Positions 1 to 9,179 of a stretch of DNA of 64,000 bases are shown one piece after another (positions within the stretch are counted from its first letter, which is position 1; every line of letters begins with the position of its first letter). A program made the translations under genes and the position numbers. A model generated the notes under the pieces. That model was not told where the DNA came from. It saw nothing but the letters and a program-made list of their open reading frames with translations, and did no database searches. Source of the DNA: Haliscomenobacteraceae bacterium (GTDB lineage: Bacteria; Bacteroidota; Bacteroidia; Chitinophagales; Saprospiraceae); assembly GCA_947501115.1 (NCBI GenBank), contig CANMVX010000007.1, positions 1-64,000 of the forward strand, written 5' to 3'.

Positions 1-406
1 GACCTTGAGTTAAAGACATGTGACCCTTGGCAATAGACATGTGACCCCTCCGGGGTCAGGACAAAAATGAACCGACCCCTCTGGGGTCGCACGTTTCTAG
101 CATGTTAGGCCGCAAGGCGCACAATGGTTCGATGGACATTTATTATCGCAAGGCGCAAATGGTACAATGAAAACATTTATTATCGCAAGGCGCAAACGGT
201 ACAATGAAAACATTTATTATCGCAAGGCGCAAATGGTACAATGAAAACATTTATTATCGCAAGGCGCAAATGGCAATAGACATGTGACCCCTCCGGGGTC
301 AGGACAAAAATGAACCGACCCCAGAGGGGTCGCACGTTTCTAGCAAGTTAGGCCGCAAGGCGCACAATAGTTCGATGGACATTTATTATCGCAAGGCGCA
401 AATGGC
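1..406. repeat. Compound intergenic repeat array (REP-like palindromes plus 36/37-bp tandem units)
   Basis: Two kinds of repeat alternate. Palindromes of the form GACCCC-N3-GGGGTC lie at 42-57, 74-88, 285-300 and 317-331, arranged as two pairs with the same 16-bp spacer. Between and after them a unit beginning CGCAAGGCGC recurs at 111, 147, 184, 221, 258, 354 and 390, so the period is 36-37 bp. The units sit head to tail with no unique spacer, which excludes CRISPR. The same palindrome family and a related tandem unit occur beside the RAYT transposase near 10 kb. No coding region is visible here. Confidence 0.85.
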
Positions 407-450
407 AAAAAAAAAGGGAGGCTATCTTTTTAGAAAGCCTCCCTTTTTTT
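407..450 (-). terminator. Rho-independent terminator of the first TonB receptor
   Basis: A stem of AGGGAGGCT paired with AGCCTCCCT, extended by A/T pairs and closed by a loop of about 10 nt, is followed on the minus strand by a run of T. It lies just beyond the stop codon of the receptor gene at 468, so it most likely ends that transcript. The A-run on the other side makes it potentially bidirectional. Confidence 0.8.
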
Positions 451-467
451 ACAAAGTATTCTATATA

Positions 468-3272
468 CTACAAAGTGAATCTAACTCTGGCAAAAAAGTA
501 TGCCCCGTTAAATCCAAATTGCTGTACTCTTCTCGAATAAACAAATCGTCCTAAACTGAAGTTATTCGCATGGGAATGAATATCCTGATAAACATCAAAA
601 ATATTATTTCCACCTAATGTAAAGGTCATCCCTTTTCTAAAATCATAAGAAACGGTGATATCCGTAGTAACTTTAGGACTAAACACCTGATCCGTTGTTT
701 CCTTTTGGTTTGTTAAGGCATTTACTGGCCAGGTATCAGGTTTGTCAGGATTAATTGATGGATCCAGATAAGTAACTTCTCCAAAACGAACGACTCTTAA
801 CATAGAACTGAACTTACCATTTCTGTAATTTAACATCGCGCTAAATTTACTTTGTGGGTTAGCTACTTCAACACGACTTTGGTCTTCTCTATTGAAATAA
901 GATCCTAATTGTCCGGTTTTAACGAGTATGTCTGAAGCTTTGATAATAGGTTTACCCGTTGCATCTTTTATCACTTCATTCTGAATGAATATTCCCGCAA
1001 GGGTCAACCGGATATCACTTTTAGTATTAATTCTCTTAGTATAATTCAAAACAGATTCAATACCTCTGGCTCTGGTATCAATGGCATTGGTAAAGAAGTT
1101 GGCAGCACCTGCATTGGCAGCATCTAATTTAGCTTTTAATGCAGCATCACCACCCGCGGTAAAGTTGTTGGTTAAAACAATACGGTCATTGATGTCAATT
1201 TGATATGCGTCAACGGTAAATTCAAGATTTTCAGTAATCCTCGCCGTAGCACCTATGGTATAACTAATAGAAGTCTCCTGCTTAAGTTCAGGAATGCCTA
1301 ATATTTTAGCTGGCTCACTGTCGTTGGTAAATGTTCCACTTTCAACAGCCACTAAGCCAGCAGGCGAAGCAACAAATAAAGTATTTGTTTTTGCATAATA
1401 CTTTTGCTGCTGAGAAGGGGCACGGAATCCTGTACTTGTACTGGCACGAAGTGAAATTTTGTCTGTTAATTTTAAGCGGGAAGCCAATTTATAATTAAAA
1501 GTGCTGCCAAAGTCTGAATAGTTTTCAAATCTTAGTGCACCGGCAATCATAAAATTCTTAGAAAAATCTTGCTCCAAATCTGCATATAACGCTACGTTAT
1601 TTCTTGCATTACTTCCTTCATTTGACGGTAAAAAACCAGCAAAAACCTGAGCACCCGCAGCAATACCTGCGGCAGTGTTATAATTCTTGTAAGATGATTC
1701 TTCTCCCGCTCTGATATCAAACTGATCTATCCGATATTCTGCTCCAAAGGCCGTATTTAGCCCACTTAAAACTTTATATGTGCGAGAAACGTCCGCATTT
1801 ATCGTGTTTTGTAAAAAAGTAAGACCACCAGCATCAAATTCTCTTTGTGGCGCGGCTGAAATAAGCGCCTGGGTATAGTTTACAGAGTTAGAAACGCCAA
1901 AATCAAAAACGTTTCTTCCATAAGTGTTACTCAAATCATAGAACCATTCGCCAGCTTTTCCTTTTAATCCTACCACCGTTGAGAAATCTACTACGGTTGA
2001 GTTTATTAATGGCAAAAATCCATTAGGATAGTAGCTGCTTGATAAAACCAGGCCTCTGACAGATGCTGGAACGGCATTTGGGTATCTGTAAATACCAGCA
2101 GCTTCTCCCGCTTTTCTATTGTAACCTCCAAAGGCATAAAAGGTAGTTTTATCATTGATGGGTAAATCTAAATTATACATGATGCCACCACCATTAATCT
2201 TTGAATTACCAATTCTCATATCAAAATCGTTCCTATCCAATCCTCTGGCAGAAAGAATAGAATCATCCTTTATTAAACCACCAACGGATGGATAAATCTG
2301 ACCTGTGTAAGTACCTGATCTATTCGAAATGTCTCTTTGAGTATATTCGCCAGTTAAATTCAAAATACCTTTTGAACCTAATTTGAAGCCATAATTCAAG
2401 GCAACCTGGGTAGCCGCTCCATCACTTACATTTACATGGTCATTTACCCCTTTATTTATTACATAGTTTTTTGCATAAGAACTAACGTGCTGACCATAAG
2501 ATACATTGCCACTAAAAACACCCGTTTCGTTTTTCAATACTATGTTGATAACCCCGGCAATCGCGTCGGAACCATACTGTGCCGCCGCACCATCTCTTAA
2601 TATTTCAACACGTTCAATGGAATTGGCAGGAATGGCGTTCAAGTCAGTACCAACCTGTCCTCTGTTTACCGTTCCGTTTACGTTCACTAAGGCAGATTGA
2701 TGACGTCTTTTTCCATTCACTAAAACCAAAACCTGGTCAGAACCTAATCCTCTCAATTGAGCTGGATCAATATGGTCCGTTCCGTCAGAAATAGTTTGTC
2801 TTGCCGATTGAAATGAAGGAGCAATAAATGTCAAAATCTGATTTAAATCGACCTGTCCCACATCATTTATGATTAGCTTCATGGGGATAATATCCACAGG
2901 AACTGCCGATTCAATCTTCGTTCTCGTTTGTGAACGGGAGCCAATAACAACAATATCAGAAAGTTGTACACCTTCTTCTAATACAACATCGATGACAGAT
3001 TTGTCACCAATGGTAATTTCCTGGCTTATAAATCCAGTATAACTGAATTCCAGTACAGTACTTCCAGCGGGAACTTGAATGGAATAGGTACCATTTGCGT
3101 CTGTAATACTTCCCACTGTAGTACCTTTTACAGAGACTGCCGCAGCTTCTAATGCTGAACCGTCAGATGCAGAGGAAATCTTTCCAGTAATCGTCTTTTG
3201 GGCAAATACAGAAAAACTGATGAGCATACCCAAAAACACCAGAAATGGTTGTCTAATTGTGCTTTTTTTCAT
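468..3272 (-). CDS. TonB-dependent outer membrane receptor with carboxypeptidase-regulatory-like N-terminal domain
   Basis: A 934-residue outer membrane receptor. A signal peptide ends near FSVFAQ (residue about 25). A CarboxypepD_reg-like beta-sandwich domain follows (about 26-100, starting TITGKI), then a plug domain (about 115-250, with LRGLGSDQVLVLVNGKR and the plug ending VAGVINIVL-like) and a long 22-strand-type barrel ending in FARVRFTL, with the expected C-terminal aromatic. Such proteins import a bound ligand using TonB energy. There is no SusD-like gene beside it, so it is not a SusCD glycan pair, and the substrate cannot be told. It is divergent from the acyl-CoA dehydrogenase and has its own terminator downstream. 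Confidence 0.93.
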   Translation of the reverse strand: MKKSTIRQPFLVFLGMLISFSVFAQKTITGKISSASDGSALEAAAVSVKGTTVGSITDANGTYSIQVPAGSTVLEFSYTGFISQEITIGDKSVIDVVLEEGVQLSDIVVIGSRSQTRTKIESAVPVDIIPMKLIINDVGQVDLNQILTFIAPSFQSARQTISDGTDHIDPAQLRGLGSDQVLVLVNGKRRHQSALVNVNGTVNRGQVGTDLNAIPANSIERVEILRDGAAAQYGSDAIAGVINIVLKNETGVFSGNVSYGQHVSSYAKNYVINKGVNDHVNVSDGAATQVALNYGFKLGSKGILNLTGEYTQRDISNRSGTYTGQIYPSVGGLIKDDSILSARGLDRNDFDMRIGNSKINGGGIMYNLDLPINDKTTFYAFGGYNRKAGEAAGIYRYPNAVPASVRGLVLSSSYYPNGFLPLINSTVVDFSTVVGLKGKAGEWFYDLSNTYGRNVFDFGVSNSVNYTQALISAAPQREFDAGGLTFLQNTINADVSRTYKVLSGLNTAFGAEYRIDQFDIRAGEESSYKNYNTAAGIAAGAQVFAGFLPSNEGSNARNNVALYADLEQDFSKNFMIAGALRFENYSDFGSTFNYKLASRLKLTDKISLRASTSTGFRAPSQQQKYYAKTNTLFVASPAGLVAVESGTFTNDSEPAKILGIPELKQETSISYTIGATARITENLEFTVDAYQIDINDRIVLTNNFTAGGDAALKAKLDAANAGAANFFTNAIDTRARGIESVLNYTKRINTKSDIRLTLAGIFIQNEVIKDATGKPIIKASDILVKTGQLGSYFNREDQSRVEVANPQSKFSAMLNYRNGKFSSMLRVVRFGEVTYLDPSINPDKPDTWPVNALTNQKETTDQVFSPKVTTDITVSYDFRKGMTFTLGGNNIFDVYQDIHSHANNFSLGRFVYSRRVQQFGFNGAYFFARVRFTL

Positions 3273-3341
3273 GACAAATTAATTAAGTTGAATGATAAAG
3301 TGAAAATTTTTTTTAAAAATTCTTTAGGGGTAATCCTGAGA

Positions 3342-3400
3342 TTACGCTAATGTTTAAGGTGCTCACCCAAATTTAATAATTTTAGCGTAAATTCGCTAAC
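3342..3400. promoter_or_regulatory. Inverted repeats in the divergent receptor/acyl-CoA dehydrogenase promoter region
   Basis: TTACGCTAA at 3342-3350 is the exact reverse complement of TTAGCGTAA at 3382-3390. The second copy also overlaps a shorter dyad, TTAGCG-N6-CGCTAA at 3382-3399. Three copies of the TAGCG/CGCTA core in 60 bp between two divergent starts suggest an operator, but no regulator is known. Confidence 0.35.
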
Positions 3401-3416
3401 ATTAAAAATTAAATTT

Positions 3417-4577
3417 ATGAATATTAAATTAACAGAAGAACAGATTTCCGTTCAGGGGGCAGCCAGGGAATTTGCCCGGACAGTTTGCAAGCCTGGTGTC
3501 ATTCAAAGAGATACCACTATGCAGTATCCTTATGATGAGGTAAAACAAATGGCTGAACTTGGATTTATGGGCATGATGGTGGACCCGCTCTTTGGTGGAA
3601 GTGGTTTAGACACAATCTCTTATGTCCTCGCTATGGAGGAAATCTCAAAAGTAGATAATTCCTGTTCTGTTATTATGTCGGTAAATAATTCATTAGTTTG
3701 TTGGGGAATCGAAGAATATGGTTCGGAGGAACAAAAGGTAAAGTATTTACCACTTTTAAGCTCGGGTGAATGGATTGGTTCGTTTTGTCTTTCTGAACCC
3801 GAAGCGGGAAGTGATGCTACGCATCAACGCACCCAGGCAATAGATATGGGGGATTATTATTTGTTAAATGGGACAAAAAACTGGATTACCAACGGAAGTA
3901 CCTCAAAAATTCACATTGTTATCGCACAAACCGAACCTGGGAAAGGTACGGCCGGTATTAGTGCTTTTCTGGTCGAATCTGCCTGGGATGGTGTTAAAAT
4001 TGGGGCCAAAGAGGATAAACTGGGCATTCGCTCTTCCGATACAACTTCTATCACTTATACAGACGTGAAGGTTCCAAAAGAGAATAGATTAGGAAGTGAT
4101 GGGGAAGGATTTAAAATAGCAATGAAAATACTCGATGGTGGAAGAATTGGCATCGCCGCTCAGGCTTTAGGGATCGCTGGCGGTGCCTACGATCTCGCAC
4201 TGGCCTATAGTAAGGAGAGGGAGGCTTTTGGGAAGCCTATAAATCAACATCAGGGGGTTAGTTTCAAATTAGCTCAAATGGCTACTGATATTGAAGCAGC
4301 AAAATTAATGGTCTATCGTGCGGCCTGGCTAAAAGATGAAGGCCTGCCCTACAATATAGCAAGTGCTATGGCAAAATTATTCGCTTCTGAAGTAGCCATG
4401 AAAACAACCATTGAAGCCGTTCAAATACACGGCGGATACGGTTTTGTGAAGGAATATCACGTCGAAAGATTAATGAGAGATGCTAAAATTACCCAGATTT
4501 ATGAGGGAACGTCGGAGATTCAACAAATAGTCATTTCCAGAGCGGTTATTCAGGGAAGCCCTTATCTGCCTATTTAA
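3417..4577 (+). CDS. Acyl-CoA dehydrogenase (short/branched-chain type)
   Basis: A 386-residue flavoprotein of normal family length, expected to oxidise acyl-CoA thioesters to trans-2-enoyl-CoA and pass electrons to electron-transfer flavoprotein. The three-domain architecture is intact: N-terminal helices, a middle beta-domain with the FAD-binding SEPEAGSD motif, and a C-terminal helical domain with the catalytic glutamate in IYEGTSEIQ (E363). IHGGYGFVKEY is also typical. The position of the glutamate matches short- or medium-chain enzymes rather than isovaleryl-CoA dehydrogenase. The start ATG is the first codon of the conserved N-terminus. It is a single gene, with a GxxExxY gene 11 bp downstream. 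Confidence 0.95.
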   Translation: MNIKLTEEQISVQGAAREFARTVCKPGVIQRDTTMQYPYDEVKQMAELGFMGMMVDPLFGGSGLDTISYVLAMEEISKVDNSCSVIMSVNNSLVCWGIEEYGSEEQKVKYLPLLSSGEWIGSFCLSEPEAGSDATHQRTQAIDMGDYYLLNGTKNWITNGSTSKIHIVIAQTEPGKGTAGISAFLVESAWDGVKIGAKEDKLGIRSSDTTSITYTDVKVPKENRLGSDGEGFKIAMKILDGGRIGIAAQALGIAGGAYDLALAYSKEREAFGKPINQHQGVSFKLAQMATDIEAAKLMVYRAAWLKDEGLPYNIASAMAKLFASEVAMKTTIEAVQIHGGYGFVKEYHVERLMRDAKITQIYEGTSEIQQIVISRAVIQGSPYLPI

Positions 4578-4588
4578 TCATATATCGA

Positions 4589-4966
4589 ATGACTGAAAAT
4601 GAAATTTCTACCTCTATTATAGATTGTGCCATGAGGGTACATACCGAATTAGGGCCAGGTTTATTGGAAAATGCCTACGAAGCCTACCTGTATTATGAAC
4701 TAATGCAGGCAGGCCTCCTCGTAAGCAAACAACGGCCTATGCCCGTAGTTTATCACGACGTTAAACTAGAGGCTGGATATAGAATAGATTTATTCGTCGA
4801 AAACAAAGTGGTAGTAGAAATAAAAGCCGTAGAGGCTTTTCACGACCTTCACTTCGCCCAATTACTTACCTACCTAAAATTGTCAAAGTGCAAACTGGGT
4901 CTCCTGATAAATTTTAATGTAAAAAGTTTGAAATTCGGCATTCGAAGAGTCGCTAACGGATTGTAA
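4589..4966 (+). CDS. GxxExxY protein (PD-(D/E)XK nuclease-fold family)
   Basis: A 125-residue protein of the GxxExxY family. The defining motif is GPGLLENAY (residues about 22-30), and a PD-(D/E)XK-like core follows: RIDLFVENKVVVEIKAV, with D and E-x-K in the usual positions. The biological role of this family is not established. Members are common in Bacteroidota and frequently lie beside short G/C-patterned repeats, and a 70-bp tandem array starts right after the stop codon here. The gene is only 11 bp behind the acyl-CoA dehydrogenase, so it may be read from the same transcript. Confidence 0.9.
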   Translation: MTENEISTSIIDCAMRVHTELGPGLLENAYEAYLYYELMQAGLLVSKQRPMPVVYHDVKLEAGYRIDLFVENKVVVEIKAVEAFHDLHFAQLLTYLKLSKCKLGLLINFNVKSLKFGIRRVANGL

Positions 4967-4975
4967 AAAAACTTT

Positions 4976-5233
4976 CCACCTGGTACAACTCAAACCCTGC
5001 GAAACGCTGCGCAGAACACCGCAAACCCTGCGTCAAAAAAAAGCTCCACCCAGTACAAATCAAACCCTGCGAAACGCTGCGCAGAACACCGCAAACCCTG
5101 CGTCAAAAAAAAGCTCCACCCAGTACAACTCAAACCCTGCGTCAAAAATAAAAAAACTCCACCCAGTACAAATCAAACCCTGCGAAACGCTGCGCAGAAC
5201 ACCGCAAACCCTGCGTCAAAAAAAATGCTCCAC
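4976..5233. repeat. Tandem repeat, about 70 bp unit, 3 full copies and 1 shortened
   Basis: Units begin CCACC(T/C)(A/G)GTACAA at 4976, 5046, 5116 and 5159 and end near 5230. Full units (70-71 bp) contain AAACCCTGCGAAACGCTGCGCAG, a CACCGC segment and a second AAACCCTGCG followed by TCAAAAAA. The third unit lost an internal 28 bp by exact deletion between the two AAACCCTGCG direct repeats, leaving a 43-bp unit. CTGCGCAG is a perfect palindrome in each full unit. The array fills the whole gap between the GxxExxY gene and the transaldolase-like gene. Confidence 0.85.
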
Positions 5234-5244
5234 TTCAAAAAAAG

Positions 5245-5901
5245 TTATGCCTGACTCTTATTATAATCACTTAAGAATTTTTCTAAACCCATGGTCGTCA
5301 GCGGATGATCCAATAATCCCATGATAGCCGATAAAGGACAAGTAACCACATCGGCCCCAGAACGGGCAGCATCAACAATATGCCTCGAATTACGGATAGA
5401 AGCAGCTAAAATTTCCGTTTCATAACCCTGAATCGTATAAATATCTGCAATATCCCTAATCAATTGCATACCTTCCCAATTAATATCATCTAAACGACCA
5501 ACAAAAGGAGAAAGATAAGTAGCACCAGCTTTAGCAGCCAAAATAGCCTGACCCGCTGAAAAAATAAGCGTACAGTTAGTTCTAATCCCCAAAGAGGTGA
5601 AATGACAAATAGCTTTAACACCGTCAGCCGTCATAGGTACCTTCACTACAATATTAGGCGCCAGATCAGCCAATATTTTTCCTTCTTTAACCATAGTTGC
5701 AAAGTCAGTACCAATAACTTCAGCACTAACATCGCCAGAAACCAGTTGGCAAATCTTTTTGTAATGTGCCAAAATAGCAGCATCTCCTTTAATGCCCTCC
5801 TTTGCCATTAATGACGGATTCGTTGTAACGCCATCCAATACACCAAGTTCTTTTGCTTGTTGAATTTGATCTAAATTGGCTGTATCAATAAAAAATTTCA
5901 T
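5245..5901 (-). CDS. fsa: Transaldolase / fructose-6-phosphate aldolase family protein
   Basis: A 218-residue protein of the small transaldolase subfamily (TalC/FSA). It contains the N-terminal FIDTANL and GVTTNPSLMAKEG motifs, and the Schiff-base lysine lies in NIVVKVPM (K87). It either transfers dihydroxyacetone units in the non-oxidative pentose phosphate pathway or cleaves fructose 6-phosphate, and sequence alone does not separate these. It follows the transketolase gene by 16 bp on the same strand, which favours the transaldolase role in vivo. Confidence 0.92.
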   Translation of the reverse strand: MKFFIDTANLDQIQQAKELGVLDGVTTNPSLMAKEGIKGDAAILAHYKKICQLVSGDVSAEVIGTDFATMVKEGKILADLAPNIVVKVPMTADGVKAICHFTSLGIRTNCTLIFSAGQAILAAKAGATYLSPFVGRLDDINWEGMQLIRDIADIYTIQGYETEILAASIRNSRHIVDAARSGADVVTCPLSAIMGLLDHPLTTMGLEKFLSDYNKSQA

Positions 5902-5917
5902 AGAACTATAGGTTTAA

Positions 5918-7987
5918 TTATGAATGAGAAGCTAACAAATTACTCGCCGCGACAAAAACCCGCTCACCGGTAAATCCAAATTTTTCATCCAGCACATCGG
6001 CCGGAGCAGAATATCCGAAATGTCTTAATCCTAATACAACGCCGTGATGTCCAACGATTCCTTCTAAATTTACCGGAAGACCAGCCGTAAGACCAAGTCG
6101 TGGAACATCATTTGGCAAAATACTGTCTTGATATTCTTTAGATTGGCTAAAGAATAACCCCTCAGAAGGAATGGAAACCAGTCTTACCTTTTTATTTTCC
6201 CTCTCTTTTAATAATTGAGCACCGGCATAAAGCGTACTCACTTCAGAGCCATTTCCAACAAGAACAATATCGGGTTTTCCTTCACAATCGGAAACGATGT
6301 AACCACCTTTTTGAGCACCGAGGGCATTATGATATCTGGAAACCCCATCAGTAGCTGGTAGCGAGACGATATTCTGCCTTGATAAAATCAATCCAGTGGG
6401 TGTTTCAGTATTTTCGATAGCCATTTTCCAGGCCACGGTAGTTTCATCGGCATCTGCAGGTCTAAGAGCAAGAAAACCTGGTTTTCCAGAATGATTATGT
6501 AATTTTTCTAGTAATCGCAATTGAGCTTCCTGCTCTATAGGCTGATGGGTTGGTCCATCTTCGCCCACCCTGAAAGAGTCGTGAGTCCAGATAAAAATAG
6601 TAGGGATTTCCATAAGGGCAGCCAGACGTAAAACGGGCTTCATATAATCGGAAAAGGCAAAAAAGGTAGCGCAAACGGGTATTACACCACCATGAAGCGC
6701 CATACCAACCGATAGGGCAGACATTGTAAGTTCAGAAACACCTGCCTGAAGGAAAGAACCGGAAAAATCACCTTTTTTAAGGGCTTTTGTTTTATTTAAA
6801 AAAGACTGCGTATTGTCGCTATTTGATAAATCGGCCGACGCAACGATCATATTTCCTACTTTAGAGGCAAATAATTCCAATACCTTTCCCGACGCTGATC
6901 TGGTAGCATCACCTTGTTTTTGAATAATATTTTCCCAATCGAGTTCAGGTAAGATGCCGTTGAGATATTGATCGAGGAGTAAAGATTTTTCAACATTTGC
7001 CTGTCTCCATTCCAATTCCTCATCTTTCTTCCTTCCCGCGGCATTGATACATTTTTCCTTAACTGCTTCGTAATATTCTTCGACATCAGGAAAAACAAGG
7101 AAAGGATTTTCAGGGTCGCCACCCAAATTTTTTATAGTTTCCGGAAAAGACGCGTTCGATTTTCCTAAAGGTTTACCATGGGTTTCTACCTCCCCTTCAA
7201 ACGATTTTCCTTCAGCGGTAACGGCACCTTTACCCATAATCGTTTTTCCAATGATTATGGAAGGCTTATCTGTTGCCATTTTTGCCTGACGCAAAGCATT
7301 TCTAATCGCCTGATGGTCATTACCAACTATGGTTTGAACGTCCCAACCCCATGCTTTGTATTTAGCGGCAGTATCTTCATTTGTAACATCTTCGACCCTG
7401 GTAGAAAGTTGAATGTCGTTAGCATCATAAAAAAGGATTAAGTTTCCGAGGCCAAGATGACCGGCAATACGACCAACGCCCTGGGAAATTTCTTCCTGAA
7501 TGCCCCCATCAGATATATATACATAAGTATGATGAGAAAGCCATTCTCCAAATCTGTCGGCCAGGAATCGTTCGGCAATGGCGGCACCGGCACCAAAGGC
7601 ATGACCTAGACCAAGAGGGCCTGAAGTATTTTCAATACCTCTATCTAAATCTCTTTCAGGATGCCCTGGCGTTGGACTTCCCCATTGTCTGAATTGCTTC
7701 CAGTCGTCGGGTGTGTAATATCCTAAAAGACCCATTTGGGCATATAACATAGCTGACATGTGTCCGGGATCCAGAAAAAAGCGATCTCTAAACGGCCAAC
7801 GCGGATTTTCAGGGTCGAAAACCATGAATTCTGTGAAGAGTATGTGCATAAAATCAGCTCCTCCCATTGGTCCTCCAGGATGACCTGATTGTGCACGCTC
7901 AACCATGGACGCGGAAAGAATTCTGATTAAATCGGCAGCGCGTTCAGAAACTGTTTTTTCTGACGGGATAGTTTGTTCGCTTAACAT
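5918..7987 (-). CDS. tkt: Transketolase
   Basis: A full-length 689-residue thiamine-diphosphate enzyme that moves two-carbon units between sugar phosphates. Visible motifs are SGHPGGPMGGADF near residue 34, the ThDP-binding region SDGGIQEEISQG (a variant of the usual GDG motif) followed by NLILFYDAND, the central pyrimidine-binding domain, and HDSFRVGEDGPTHQPIEQ in the second half, which is diagnostic of transketolases. It is the first gene of a two-gene unit with the transaldolase-like gene. Confidence 0.96.
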   Translation of the reverse strand: MLSEQTIPSEKTVSERAADLIRILSASMVERAQSGHPGGPMGGADFMHILFTEFMVFDPENPRWPFRDRFFLDPGHMSAMLYAQMGLLGYYTPDDWKQFRQWGSPTPGHPERDLDRGIENTSGPLGLGHAFGAGAAIAERFLADRFGEWLSHHTYVYISDGGIQEEISQGVGRIAGHLGLGNLILFYDANDIQLSTRVEDVTNEDTAAKYKAWGWDVQTIVGNDHQAIRNALRQAKMATDKPSIIIGKTIMGKGAVTAEGKSFEGEVETHGKPLGKSNASFPETIKNLGGDPENPFLVFPDVEEYYEAVKEKCINAAGRKKDEELEWRQANVEKSLLLDQYLNGILPELDWENIIQKQGDATRSASGKVLELFASKVGNMIVASADLSNSDNTQSFLNKTKALKKGDFSGSFLQAGVSELTMSALSVGMALHGGVIPVCATFFAFSDYMKPVLRLAALMEIPTIFIWTHDSFRVGEDGPTHQPIEQEAQLRLLEKLHNHSGKPGFLALRPADADETTVAWKMAIENTETPTGLILSRQNIVSLPATDGVSRYHNALGAQKGGYIVSDCEGKPDIVLVGNGSEVSTLYAGAQLLKERENKKVRLVSIPSEGLFFSQSKEYQDSILPNDVPRLGLTAGLPVNLEGIVGHHGVVLGLRHFGYSAPADVLDEKFGFTGERVFVAASNLLASHS

Positions 7988-8096
7988 ACTCGTGTTTTTA
8001 AAAAATTAACTTCGCAAAAATGACCTTTTTTTTACTTTACAAAAGAATGTAGAGGCATTTATTTATTTTTTTTATTAAAAAAAAGTTTAAAAAATA

Positions 8097-8600
8097 TCAC
8101 TCAGGCCTTAGGTCCAATAATCTAAGTCTGTATTTATTACCTATTTTTTTAACTCTAAACGAAATTAATTTTGGCAATAACAGACCTACGGCGAGGGCAC
8201 TTCCTGTGACTATTGCGTCGGAGGTTCTGTAGCTTGTCTCCGGTCTTCCGTCAGTCAACGTACCGATAAAGGCATACCCCGACCAGGACAGGCCAAATAG
8301 ACCCACTTGTCTGCCAATGGCCTTTGGCCAGGTTCTATCATATCGCAAGGCCGTAATTTCACTTAACGGAATAGTCCTGTCGGCCATGGCTATAAGTTGG
8401 TCTTTATACAAAAAGTTAGCTATTTCGGAGGAGTACCAGCCTTGTCCATCTTTTATGGAATAAGTGATGACTGTCCCAAGGGAAATTTTTTCAACCTTCA
8501 TACTTCCTACTTTTTCTAATTGTAAGAATTGGAGGTTTCTTTGTGCAGATAAAATAAAAGTGAGATGTAAAAAGGCTACAATCAATAGTTTGCTTCTCAT
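8097..8600 (-). CDS. Hypothetical secreted protein next to rnpA
   Basis: A 167-residue protein I do not recognise. It starts with a hydrophobic signal peptide ending at SAQ (residue about 19). The middle portion (EKISLGTVITYSIKDGQGWY) looks like beta-structure, and a glycine-rich hydrophobic stretch around 118-145 could be a membrane segment. The C-terminus is basic (FRVKKIGNKYRLRLLDL). The start codon is one base after the rnpA stop, so the two genes are probably cotranscribed. No function is assigned. Confidence 0.7.
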   Translation of the reverse strand: MRSKLLIVAFLHLTFILSAQRNLQFLQLEKVGSMKVEKISLGTVITYSIKDGQGWYSSEIANFLYKDQLIAMADRTIPLSEITALRYDRTWPKAIGRQVGLFGLSWSGYAFIGTLTDGRPETSYRTSDAIVTGSALAVGLLLPKLISFRVKKIGNKYRLRLLDLRPE

Positions 8601-8601
8601 G

Positions 8602-9015
8602 TTAAACTTCTTTTATTGGTTTATTTCTAATTTTATGAAATCGATGAAGCATTTTTTCCATGGCATTCGCAATGCTGGAAAAAGGCAAGGTTTCAGTGGC
8701 AATATAGATAACCATGATGGCTATTTGTTCGTCATTTTCCCCGGAAAAATTAGCGTAAAATGTTGCTTTATTTAAACGGTATGCTTCTCTGATTCTCCGT
8801 CGGATAAGATTTCTATCTACCGCATGTTTGAATTTCTTTTTTGGGACACTCTGTGTAAATAAAACGGGATTTTCCAATGAATGTGTAGAGGCAATATTGG
8901 CCCATAAAAGACGAAATGGATAGTGACCCAGGCTCTGTTTCGAGCGAAACAGTTGGCCAATCACTTTTCTGCTTTTTAATCGTTCTTCTTTTTTAAACGT
9001 TTGTCCTTCTGCCAA
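8602..9015 (-). CDS. rnpA: Ribonuclease P protein component
   Basis: A 137-residue basic protein that binds RNase P RNA and helps mature the 5' ends of tRNAs. The RNR signature is clear in HAVDRNLIRRRIREAYR (about residues 74-90), preceded by the LKSRKVIGQLF start of the fold. Length is typical. It is unusual only in being about 36 kb from rpmH (44592-44747), whereas in many bacteria the two are adjacent near the origin. Confidence 0.95.
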   Translation of the reverse strand: MAEGQTFKKEERLKSRKVIGQLFRSKQSLGHYPFRLLWANIASTHSLENPVLFTQSVPKKKFKHAVDRNLIRRRIREAYRLNKATFYANFSGENDEQIAIMVIYIATETLPFSSIANAMEKMLHRFHKIRNKPIKEV

Positions 9016-9179
9016 AATAATTAATTTATCCTGTTTAAAATCAGTGCTTTGAATGGTTAATTAACGAAAATCAACCCTTTTTTATAGCGAAAAAAACCGC
9101 TTTCTGTCCTTTTGGAATGGTTGGTTATTATAGACATTGCACTCAATTCAAATCTCATTAACACAAAAGTAAGCATTAT

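Noticed and set aside
111-420. CRISPR-like regular repeats at the left edge
   Set aside because: Units are contiguous, 36-37 bp, with no distinct spacers between them, and there are no cas genes in the window.
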